Notes under the pieces: model-generated
What the model was told of the DNA's origin: nothing
The model's input: only the letters and a program-made list of their open reading frames with translations
Database searches by the model: none
In this document: positions 52,001-59,141 of the stretch, in pieces
Numbering within the stretch: position 1 is the stretch's first letter
Layout of the letters: each line of letters opens with the position of its first letter
Program-made: the position numbers and the translations under genes
DNA from: CAZRCZ01 sp964598765
Lineage (GTDB): Bacteria; Sumerlaeota; Sumerlaeia; MVZB01; JAJFLK01
Direction: 5' to 3'
DNA: 64,000 nucleotides
Assembly (NCBI GenBank): GCA_964598765.1
Contig: CAZRCZ010000010.1
Coordinates: forward strand, 1 to 64,000

Positions 52001-52228
52001 TTTCAGTCGCTCACGAGCCGGCGGGCGTCGCAACAGCAAATGGAAATTCTGCTCACGGCGCAGAAAGAGCAGAAAGAATGGTTCTCGACCCATGCCGAAC
52101 AGGCGGCGGCGTATCTTAAGACGGGCGAATCTCCGGTTGACGCCGGGCAGGATGCGGTCCAACTCGCCGCCATGACGGCGATTGCCCAACTGGTGATGAA
52201 CTACGACGAATTTCAGATGGATCATTAG
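49064..52228 (+). CDS. DUF1549/DUF1553 planctomycete-type cytochrome with LamG domain
   Basis: 1054 residues from ATG 49064. A signal peptide (SIILFFALLLLAALERGEA) precedes a c-heme domain with CYQCHG (about 43-48). DUF1549 (SFDLTGLPPAIEELNDFLAD, RFGERMAANWLDVARYADT) follows, then a LamG-like jelly roll (about 400-620; GQWVHLAASYDGSSAPSGVK), and DUF1553 (HPLTARVAVNRLWAQLFGRG, ETPLQALELLNDPQFVEAAR). This secreted architecture is typical of the PVC group and linked to polysaccharide or sulfated-sugar use. It lies 12 bp before a DUF1501 gene, its standard partner. Confidence 0.92.
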   Translation: MQRTRSYSIILFFALLLLAALERGEAAPPNFTRDIQPIFAEKCYQCHGPDAAARKAELRWDQMDDAIAKGEIIPGNPTASPLIARIQSADDRLRMPPSKSNKVLTDREKGLLADWVASGAKHAAHWAFLPIVKPPIPDAGADGSSVSVIDAFILSRLKREGLTPARETGRDVLLRRLSFDLTGLPPAIEELNDFLADASPDYYEKAVDRLLASPRFGERMAANWLDVARYADTFGYQNDREMHVWPWRDWVIQAYNQNMPYDEFITEQLAGDLMEKPTAKQKLATAFNRLHRQTNEGGSVEEEFRLEYVADRTEVLGTATLGLTLECARCHDHKFDPTSQKEFYQLSAFFCSIDESGQYSHFTETAPTPAMMLFEPGQLEALARFKLKVGARIAAMKSADQIGTYRFLKWAAKPERSLPIRKPLIQLSFDAPPDGGKIPNDADPAAPASVSGPYVAEDSPWGKAAVFDGDNSVAVEKLGNFERSDPFTICMRLLATVREPRMVLCHRSEAALDAASRGYELRLDDGHAVFGLIHFWPGDALCVRTAEPIPTGQWVHLAASYDGSSAPSGVKIYVNGKSVPLEILRDGLYRTIRYGSGATPALRLGARFRDNGFKGGRLDDFRVYDSELSAVEIESLASGVPADDLIAAAFKRPAGAPANVMEARSAYMMAVDEPLAKLREELRSARTEEAQFTETIPQIMVMKELLQPRQTHVLGRGNYLDKKEAVTPETPKFLPPFPDGAPRNRLGLAKWLFLPEHPLTARVAVNRLWAQLFGRGLVPTPEDFGVQGESPVYPELLDYLAVRYRELKWDTKGILREMVLSSAYRRSSEASSETIRRDPENALLARGSRHRLAAEEIRDAALAASGLLSPRIGGPSVKPYQPEGIWKDSSGVEYVQDKGESLYRRSVYTFLKRTTPPPSMLIFDSTSRETCLARRERTETPLQALELLNDPQFVEAARALAQRALACNHGDDAPAAGMIFQSLTSRRASQQQMEILLTAQKEQKEWFSTHAEQAAAYLKTGESPVDAGQDAVQLAAMTAIAQLVMNYDEFQMDH

Positions 52229-52240
52229 GAGGATTGCAGG

Positions 52241-53698
52241 ATGTCCGAAAAATGCGTGGGAACGTGGGATGCGGCGAGGCTCTCCCGACGTTCTTTTCTT
52301 CAAAAGGCCGGAATGGGATTCGGCGGGATCGCTCTCGCGCAACTCCTCCAAGCCGAAGGTTTGCAGGCCGAAGGTCCGCCGCCAGAGGGCACGGTTGAGG
52401 GCGCGTTGAAGGGACCGCACTTTGCCCCGAAGGCCAAGCGCGTGATTTATCTCTTCCAGAGCGGCGGACCGTCGCAACTCGATCTCTTTGATTACAAACC
52501 TCTTTTGAATCAACGCAACGGCGAACAATTGCCCGATTCAGTGCGGAAGGGCCAACGTCTCACGGGCATGTCGGGCAATCAAGCGTCGCTCCCGCTGGCC
52601 GGGTCCATCTTCGGATTCACGCAATACGGGCAAAGCGGCGCGTGGATGAGCGAATTGCTCCCGCGCACGGCGGAACTGGCCGATGACCTTTGCTTCGTCA
52701 AATCCATGTTCACCGAGGCGATCAATCACGATCCGGCGATCACCTTTTTTCAGACCGGCTCCGAGCGGTCGGGGCGTCCTTCCCTCGGAGCGTGGTTGAG
52801 TTACGGTCTCGGTTCGCTGAATGACAATCTCCCCTCCTACGTGGTGATGATCACCAAGAATAAAGCGGACCAACCGATTTACGCGCGGTTGTGGGGAAGC
52901 GGATTCCTCCCGACCGAATATCAAGGGGTGCAATTCCGTTCGGGAAAGGATCCGGTGTTGTTCCTCGAAAACCCGGGCGACATCGGTCAAGAATCGCGCA
53001 AAATGTTGCTCGACCGGCTCCGCCAGCTTCACGAAATCGAGGAGAAGGAGTCTCCCGTTGAGGCGCGGATCGCCCAATACGAGATGGCGTTTCGGATGCA
53101 GACCTCCGCGCCCGAGGTCGCGGACTTTTCCAGCGAGCCGCAATCCGTGCTGGATGCCTACGGCCCGAACGTGCTCAAGCCCGGCTCCTACGCCTACAAT
53201 TGCCTGATGGCGCGGCGGCTTGCCGAACGCAACGTGCGGTGCATTCAGATATTTCATCGGGGTTGGGATCACCATGGCGGACTTCCGGCGGCAATCCGCA
53301 AGGAGTGTGTGGAGACCGATCAGCCGACGGCGGCGTTGGTGCGCGACCTCAAGCAACGCGGAATGTTGGAGGACACGCTCGTCGTCTGGGGCGGGGAATT
53401 CGGCCGGACCAACTATTCGCAAGGAACGCTCACGGCGACCGACTATGGCCGAGATCATCATCCTCGTTGCTTCACGCTCTGGATGGCCGGAGGAGGAGTC
53501 AAACCGGGTCTTTGCTATGGATCAACGGATGATTTCGGTTACAGCGTCACGGAGAACGGCGTTCACGTTCATGATTTCCACGCGACGATGTTGCATCTTC
53601 TCGGACTGGACCACGAGCGATTGACCTACCGTTTCAAGGGACGCCAATTCCGCCTGACCGATGTTTCGGGGCGGGTCGTGCGGGAATTGATGGCTTGA
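52241..53698 (+). CDS. DUF1501 Tat-exported protein
   Basis: 485 residues from ATG 52241, with GGAGG in front. A Tat signal (RLSRRSFLQKAGMGFGGIAL) sits at about 13-32. The sulfatase-like/alkaline-phosphatase fold of DUF1501 shows GGPSQLDLFDYKP, VKSMFTEAINHDPAITFFQT, QIFHRGWDHHGG, VVWGGEFGRTNYSQGTLTAT, YGRDHHPRCFTLWMAGGGVK and NGVHVHDFHATMLHLLGLDH. These His/Asp sets suggest metal binding. It is exported folded and forms a conserved pair with the DUF1553 cytochrome. The enzymatic role is unproven. Confidence 0.92.
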   Translation: MSEKCVGTWDAARLSRRSFLQKAGMGFGGIALAQLLQAEGLQAEGPPPEGTVEGALKGPHFAPKAKRVIYLFQSGGPSQLDLFDYKPLLNQRNGEQLPDSVRKGQRLTGMSGNQASLPLAGSIFGFTQYGQSGAWMSELLPRTAELADDLCFVKSMFTEAINHDPAITFFQTGSERSGRPSLGAWLSYGLGSLNDNLPSYVVMITKNKADQPIYARLWGSGFLPTEYQGVQFRSGKDPVLFLENPGDIGQESRKMLLDRLRQLHEIEEKESPVEARIAQYEMAFRMQTSAPEVADFSSEPQSVLDAYGPNVLKPGSYAYNCLMARRLAERNVRCIQIFHRGWDHHGGLPAAIRKECVETDQPTAALVRDLKQRGMLEDTLVVWGGEFGRTNYSQGTLTATDYGRDHHPRCFTLWMAGGGVKPGLCYGSTDDFGYSVTENGVHVHDFHATMLHLLGLDHERLTYRFKGRQFRLTDVSGRVVRELMA

Positions 53699-54213
53699 GA
53701 GATTTTCCCGCCGCGAAGAGAAGAGACAGGAACAATGATTTTGGCGGAGAGGGTGGGAATCTGCGCCAGTAGCGCAAGGCGCAGAACTGTAAATGAGGGT
53801 CGAAAAGTGCACCACTTTGGGGGTGAATCGCGGTCGAAAAATGTAGCACTTTGGCTCTGAGCATATGGGCATCCCGCCAAGGGTGTTCAGACAAACTTCA
53901 ATCCTCTCCGTCCGTGTCTAAGCGGCGTTCTTACACTCCGCACCGTGGCGCATTTTTCAACCGCGTTTTACAAAAAATCGCACCAGCGCATAACTTCGGA
54001 AATCCAGACCGTCCTTCAACCTCTTCCCCGAGGGGTTCGTCGGCGGAGTCTGGTTTTACTTCCCGAATTGGCGTAATCGAATTCTAATACTGAACGCATT
54101 TGAATCTAATTTCGGAAAAGTATGCTTCCGCCCCGTTGGAATAAATGCGTTCGTTCGGCTTTTTATAAGTCAACGAAACATGCCACTCAGGGAAGGGATG
54201 GGAGCGTGGAATC
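53699..54213. other. Spacer with IS21-like end remnant
   Basis: No gene is supported. 53798-53854 carries two direct repeats typical of IS21-type ends. 53870-54110 is unremarkable GC-moderate sequence. 54111-54213 precedes the beta-helix gene; TATAAG at 54164-54169 is a possible -10, but no well-spaced -35 was found. Confidence 0.4.
53798..53854. repeat. IS21-like terminal direct repeats, solo end
   Basis: GGTCGAAAAGTGCACCACTT (53798-) and GGTCGAAAAATGTAGCACTT (53832-) repeat with 34-bp spacing. Such GGTCGAAAA(A/G)TG-x-ACCACTTT units are the multiple transposase-binding repeats recalled at IS21-family ends. No istA/istB genes are nearby, so this is a leftover end. Confidence 0.45.
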
Positions 54214-57200
54214 ATGAAAAGAATTTTATGGCTTGCGATGATGTTGATCGGATTGGGGAAGGCGGGATATGCCGCGCAAATTTTGGTGTCCTCCGACATC
54301 ACTGTTTCGACGACGTGGACGGCGGACAATACATACAACCTGCAGAACCAGATCTACGTGAAACCCGGTGCGACGTTGACGATCGAAGCCGGGACAGTGA
54401 TTGCGAGCACGACGGGAGGAGGCGGGAGTTTGGCGGTTTGCCGAGGAGGCAAAATCTATGTGAATGGGACGGCGTGCAGTCCGGTCATCATGACTTCCTC
54501 GACGGACGTGGCGACATGGGCCGCGGACGCGAGTCATCCGACCGGCCACAATCCCAAGACGGGGACATGGCACGAGGGATGCAACGAATGGGGCAACCTG
54601 ACCGTCATGGGCAAGGGGCTAATCTCGGCCTCGATGTTCGGCGGACTCCCGGTCTCGGTCACCACCGACGACGACTGCACCGCCGGCGGCTCGACCACCG
54701 TGCGCGTCAACACCAGCGTTCCGGACGGATTGAACCAAAAACAGATGGAAGGCTTGACGGCCGCCTACACCGGGGATTGCAATGTTCTCTACGGCGGCAA
54801 CGACGACAACGACAACAGCGGCGCGATTCACTACCTCTCGCTCCGCTACGGCGGCAAAGTGCTGGGTCTTGGCAACGAGTTGAACGGACTCTCGATGGGA
54901 GCCATCGGACGTGAAACCGACGTGGACCACGTCGAGATCATGAACAACGTGGACGACGGCATCGAGACGTGGGGAGGCACGGTCAACTACAAGTATCTGA
55001 CGATCTGGAACGCCGGGGACGACGGCTTCGACGTGGACGAAGGATGGCGCGGCAAGGCGCAATTCGGACTGATCGTCGAAGGCTACAGCACCAACGCGGC
55101 CCGGGGATCGGGAGTCAGCGACAACTGCTTTGAGGTTGACGGCGCGGAGGATTCGGACGCCCAGCCGGTGACCACGGCGACGATCTACAACTTCACGGCG
55201 GTGGGCCAGCCGTTGTCGGCGCGGGGCGGGACGGCTTGGCGCGACAACGCGCGGGTTCAGTATCGCAACTGCATCTTCATGGAACTGGGAGGACAGTTGA
55301 TTAAATTCGACAACTCCGACGGCGACGGAGCCAACGGTTACGGCTACAACGGGACGCTGAGTTGGGCCAACACGTGGACGACGGCCTACACGGACCATTC
55401 GGCGGTCAACGCCGGGAGCTGGAGTCCGGGGGCGTTCAACGATCCGGCGGTGTTGTATCAGGCGCAGAGTTCGGGCTTTTTGGCGGAGATGACCGACTGC
55501 GTGTTCTACAACAACTTGGGGGCGACGGCGGGCGGGACGCCGTATGCGGAGTCGGACAATCGCGGGGTGACGATCAGCGGGGGGAGCAATGCGGCGCTTC
55601 ACAACGTGGTGGCGACTTCGAGTCCGATTCAGTCGCTGACGCGCGGACCGGCCGTCGTCAAGGGAGGATTGACCGTTATTCCGGTAACCAATATCAACCC
55701 CCTTCCGGCCAATGACGCCTTGGCGAGTTTCGCGGCGGCTCCGGCCGACGGGTTCTTCACGCCGGCCATGTATCGCGGGGCGTTCAGCCCGAGCGAGGAT
55801 TGGCTCTTGGGTTGGACGGCGGCCGACGCTTACGGCATGGTCACACCGCCGACTTTCGCGACGGCAACTCCGATTCTGGTTTCTTCTGACATCAGCGTCT
55901 CGACGACGTGGACGGCGGATAATACATACAACCTGCAGAACCAGATCTACGTGAAACCCGGTGCGACGTTGACGATCGAAGCCGGGACAGTGATTGCGAG
56001 CACGACGGGAGGAGGCGGGAGTTTGGCGGTTTGCCGAGGAGGCAAAATCTATGTGAATGGGACGGCGTGCAGTCCGGTCATCATGACTTCCTCGACGGAC
56101 GTGGCGACATGGGCCGCGGACGCGAGTCATCCGACCGGCCACAATCCCAAGACGGGGACATGGCACGAGGGATGCAACGAATGGGGCAACCTGACCGTCA
56201 TGGGCAAGGGGCTAATCTCGGCCTCGATGTTCGGCGGACTCCCGGTCTCGGTCACCACCGACGACGACTGCACCGCCGGCGGCTCGACCACCGTGCGCGT
56301 CAACACCAGCGTTCCGGACGGATTGAACCAAAAACAGATGGAAGGCTTGACGGCCGCCTACACCGGGGATTGCAATGTTCTCTACGGCGGCAACGACGAC
56401 AACGACAACAGCGGCGCGATTCACTACCTCTCGCTCCGCTACGGCGGCAAAGTGCTGGGTCTTGGCAACGAGTTGAACGGACTCTCGATGGGAGCCATCG
56501 GACGTGAAACCGACGTGGACCACGTCGAGATCATGAACAACGTGGACGACGGCATCGAGACGTGGGGAGGCACGGTCAACTACAAGTATCTGACGATCTG
56601 GAACGCCGGGGACGACGGCTTCGACGTGGACGAAGGATGGCGCGGCAAGGCGCAATTCGGACTGATCGTCGAAGGCTACAGCACCAACGCGGCCCGGGGA
56701 TCGGGAGTCAGCGACAACTGCTTTGAGGTTGACGGCGCGGAGGATTCGGACGCCCAGCCGGTGACCACGGCGACGATCTACAACTTCACGGCGGTGGGCC
56801 AGCCGTTGTCGGCGCGGGGCGGGACGGCTTGGCGCGACAACGCGCGGGTTCAGTATCGCAACTGCATCTTCATGGAACTGGGAGGACAGTTGATTAAATT
56901 CGACAACTCCGACGGCGACGGAGCCAACGGTTACGGCTACAACGGGACGCTGAGTTGGGCCAACACGTGGACGACGGCCTACACGGACCATTCGGCGGTC
57001 AACGCCGGGAGCTGGAGTCCGGGGGCGTTCAACGATCCGGCGGTGTTGTATCAGGCGCAGAGTTCGGGCTTTTTGGCGGAGATGACCGACTGCGTGTTCT
57101 ACAACAACTTGGGGGCGACGGCGGGCGGGACGCCGTATGCGGAGTCGGACAATCGCGGGGTGACGATCAGCGGGGGGAGCAATGCGGCGCTTCACAACGT

Positions 57201-57846
57201 GGTGGCGACTTCGAGTCCGATTCAGTCGCTGACGCGCGGACCGGCCGTCGTCAAGGGAGGATTGACCGTTATTCCGGTAACCAATATCAACCCCCTTCCG
57301 GCCAATGACGCCTTGGCGAGTTTCGCGGCGGCTCCGGCCGACGGGTTCTTCACGCCGGCCATGTATCGCGGGGCGTTCAGCCCGAGCGAGGACTGGCTCT
57401 TGGGTTGGACGGCGGCGGATGCTTACGGAATGGTCTGCACGGTGCCTCCTTCCAACGACGCGACGGTGACCTCTCACACGGTTCCCGCTCAGTTGCTGGT
57501 CAACCAAGGACTTACGGTCGGGTTCTACGTCCGCAATGATGGAGGCACGACTTGGAGTCCGGAGGCGTTCTACTCCTTCAAGGTGACGACGGACAGTTGC
57601 AACCTGTTCTCCGGCGCCGCGCAACTCAACATGGTGCCGGGACAGGTCACGTATCCGGGACAAACCTATATCTTCTCCGGCGTATTACAGGCTCCGGCCG
57701 TTCCATCGGCGGGTTGCTCGTTGCGATTGGAGATGCAGGAAAACTCGACGACGTTTGGAACGCCGTTGATTCTGAGCGTGGACATTGTCACCCCCACCCC
57801 CACTCCCACGGCCAATGCGGTCAGGGATTGGTTGCTCTATCAGTAA
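54214..57846 (+). CDS. Secreted beta-helix protein with two near-identical 531-residue units
   Basis: 1210 residues from ATG 54214. A signal peptide (RILWLAMMLIGLGKAGYAA) is followed by unit 1 and unit 2. Both begin ILVSSDI(T/S)VSTTWTADN and end EDWLLGWTAADAYGMV, offset by 1593 bp. Each is Gly/Asn/Asp-rich with repeats like NNVDDGIETWGGTVNYKYL, consistent with a right-handed parallel beta-helix. DNA from about 54328 to 55799 appears identical to 55921-57392, while both unit edges carry silent differences. The C-terminus is an Ig-like (NBR1-type) module (NDATVTSHTVPAQLLVNQGL), then TPTPTPTANAVRDWLLYQ, possibly a sorting tail. It precedes a TonB-receptor locus and is probably cell-surface or secreted; the ligand is unknown. 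Confidence 0.85.
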   Translation: MKRILWLAMMLIGLGKAGYAAQILVSSDITVSTTWTADNTYNLQNQIYVKPGATLTIEAGTVIASTTGGGGSLAVCRGGKIYVNGTACSPVIMTSSTDVATWAADASHPTGHNPKTGTWHEGCNEWGNLTVMGKGLISASMFGGLPVSVTTDDDCTAGGSTTVRVNTSVPDGLNQKQMEGLTAAYTGDCNVLYGGNDDNDNSGAIHYLSLRYGGKVLGLGNELNGLSMGAIGRETDVDHVEIMNNVDDGIETWGGTVNYKYLTIWNAGDDGFDVDEGWRGKAQFGLIVEGYSTNAARGSGVSDNCFEVDGAEDSDAQPVTTATIYNFTAVGQPLSARGGTAWRDNARVQYRNCIFMELGGQLIKFDNSDGDGANGYGYNGTLSWANTWTTAYTDHSAVNAGSWSPGAFNDPAVLYQAQSSGFLAEMTDCVFYNNLGATAGGTPYAESDNRGVTISGGSNAALHNVVATSSPIQSLTRGPAVVKGGLTVIPVTNINPLPANDALASFAAAPADGFFTPAMYRGAFSPSEDWLLGWTAADAYGMVTPPTFATATPILVSSDISVSTTWTADNTYNLQNQIYVKPGATLTIEAGTVIASTTGGGGSLAVCRGGKIYVNGTACSPVIMTSSTDVATWAADASHPTGHNPKTGTWHEGCNEWGNLTVMGKGLISASMFGGLPVSVTTDDDCTAGGSTTVRVNTSVPDGLNQKQMEGLTAAYTGDCNVLYGGNDDNDNSGAIHYLSLRYGGKVLGLGNELNGLSMGAIGRETDVDHVEIMNNVDDGIETWGGTVNYKYLTIWNAGDDGFDVDEGWRGKAQFGLIVEGYSTNAARGSGVSDNCFEVDGAEDSDAQPVTTATIYNFTAVGQPLSARGGTAWRDNARVQYRNCIFMELGGQLIKFDNSDGDGANGYGYNGTLSWANTWTTAYTDHSAVNAGSWSPGAFNDPAVLYQAQSSGFLAEMTDCVFYNNLGATAGGTPYAESDNRGVTISGGSNAALHNVVATSSPIQSLTRGPAVVKGGLTVIPVTNINPLPANDALASFAAAPADGFFTPAMYRGAFSPSEDWLLGWTAADAYGMVCTVPPSNDATVTSHTVPAQLLVNQGLTVGFYVRNDGGTTWSPEAFYSFKVTTDSCNLFSGAAQLNMVPGQVTYPGQTYIFSGVLQAPAVPSAGCSLRLEMQENSTTFGTPLILSVDIVTPTPTPTANAVRDWLLYQ
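54328..57392 (+). repeat. 1.47-kb direct intragenic repeat (two copies)
   Basis: Copy 1 spans about 54328-55799 and copy 2 about 55921-57392, with a constant offset of 1593 bp (531 codons). By eye the two are identical at every position compared. Just outside the block, homologous codons differ silently (for example GGCGGCCGACGC against GGCGGCGGATGC). Confidence 0.8.
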
Positions 57847-57861
57847 AGCTCGATAAGCAAA

Positions 57862-57887
57862 GCGCCCGCGCCTTTCGGCGCGGGCGC
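57862..57887 (+). terminator. GC-rich stem-loop after the beta-helix gene
   Basis: GCGCCCGCGCC, loop TTTC, GGCGCGGGCGC: a perfect 11-bp stem 16 bp after the stop codon. Confidence 0.6.
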
Positions 57888-57889
57888 AA

Positions 57890-57931
57890 GTTGATGGCAG
57901 GATTTCGTGGTCCTGCCATCAACAATTTTTT
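57890..57931 (+). terminator. Rho-independent terminator after the beta-helix gene
   Basis: GTTGATGGCAGGA (57890-57902) pairs perfectly with TCCTGCCATCAAC (57911-57923), followed by AATTTTTT. It sits directly behind the previous stem-loop and before the TPR lipoprotein gene, separating the two transcripts. It also makes the in-frame ATG at 57894 an unlikely start. Confidence 0.82.
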
Positions 57932-57953
57932 GTTAAGAAGGAATTTGGCAACG

Positions 57954-59141
57954 TTGAGAATTTCATTTTGTATCCTGACTGGCCCCGTCCTGTTTGGATT
58001 CTTGCTGGGTTGCGTCAAGGAAGCTCCGGACAAACCTCTGGCTCCGTTCCAGATCGAATTGCTCGATATGGCGATGGACACGGCCACGGCAATTCCAGTC
58101 AATCCGCACATCAAGGATCGCTCGAAGGCGCAGGAGGGAGTGGTCGTGGCGTGTTTGAATCTGGATCAACCCAAACGGGCGCAAACCTATCTTGAAAAAA
58201 TTGATAATTGGGTGAAAGGTTCCGGCTATGCCGATTTGGCCTACTACTGCGCGAAGCGCGGTTATCGAAGGGAGGCCAATCGTCTTCTCGATCTCGCGCT
58301 GAAGATTTCCGAAACCACCGAGGATTGGCGCAAGGATCACATCCGGGTAAAAATCGGGCAGGCGCGCGTGCTCTTGGGGCAGACGGAGAAAGCCGAATCC
58401 TTGGAAGCGGGCGTGGATCATTCCGAAAAAGGCAAAGTCGCGCGAACCAAGGCCGCGTTGGGAAACGAAGCCTCTTTCGATGAGCAGATGAAGGCGTTGG
58501 ACGCGCTGATCGCTCCGGGGCAATTCGATGAAGTGAAGAACGCCCTGCAAGCCTGCGCGGAACTCTTCAACCGGTTTTACGCGGACATCCCGAGACGCTC
58601 ACAGGCCGAGGAAAAAATCAAAGCCTCATGGTCGAAGTTGCCCATTTTTGTCCGGATGGACCTCTTGAACGAGCTTGTGAATTTTGCCCTCGACCATGCC
58701 GATCAAGCCAAGGCGATGGCGTTGGTCGACGAAGAGCAGACGATGATGGACTCCGCAAATTGGCCGGTGGAAGAGCGAGTTCCCAGAGCCGCGAAATTAG
58801 CCGCATTGCGCTCCAAAGCGGGCGACAAGGAAAAAGCGCGAAAGGACGCCGACGCGGTTCTCGCCCTCTTTGAATCCAAGAAGAACGCGATCGTCAATAT
58901 CTGGCGGGCGGGAGCGCTTCGACCCCTGGCCGAAGCCTATCAAGCCATCGGGGACGCCGACGCCGCGCGTTCCGTTTACAAAACAGCCCTGCTGGAAGGC
59001 ATGGAAAATCCGAATTCGCGGCCCCGCGCGGAGGACTTGTCCGCGACGTGCGTCTCGATGGCCTCCGTCGCGGTCGAACCCGATGCCAAGCTCTGGGAGC
59101 AAATACGTCAGATCCGCCAAGGGCTGAGGGCGCCATGGTGA
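57954..59141 (+). CDS. TPR-type lipoprotein of the TonB locus
   Basis: About 395 residues if started at TTG 57954, with AAGGA 11 bp upstream. The ORF is open further 5', but the ATG at 57894 lies in a terminator stem. The N-terminus RISFCILTGPVLFGFLLGC is a lipoprotein signal with Cys at about residue 20. The rest is helical with TPR-like repeats, such as RAQTYLEKIDNWVKGSGYAD and LADVA-like turns; RKDADAVLALFESKKNAIVN and AEAYQAIGDADAARSVYKTA are near the end. Its stop overlaps the receptor start (ATGGTGA). It is probably a periplasmic, membrane-attached scaffold for the receptor. Confidence 0.65.
   Translation: MRISFCILTGPVLFGFLLGCVKEAPDKPLAPFQIELLDMAMDTATAIPVNPHIKDRSKAQEGVVVACLNLDQPKRAQTYLEKIDNWVKGSGYADLAYYCAKRGYRREANRLLDLALKISETTEDWRKDHIRVKIGQARVLLGQTEKAESLEAGVDHSEKGKVARTKAALGNEASFDEQMKALDALIAPGQFDEVKNALQACAELFNRFYADIPRRSQAEEKIKASWSKLPIFVRMDLLNELVNFALDHADQAKAMALVDEEQTMMDSANWPVEERVPRAAKLAALRSKAGDKEKARKDADAVLALFESKKNAIVNIWRAGALRPLAEAYQAIGDADAARSVYKTALLEGMENPNSRPRAEDLSATCVSMASVAVEPDAKLWEQIRQIRQGLRAPW

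Noticed and set aside
54619..57663. Long minus-strand ORFs (515 and 483 codons) across the beta-helix repeats
   Set aside because: They are antisense shadows caused by GC-rich codon bias. They are duplicated because the gene is duplicated, are Arg/His-rich and lack any domain.
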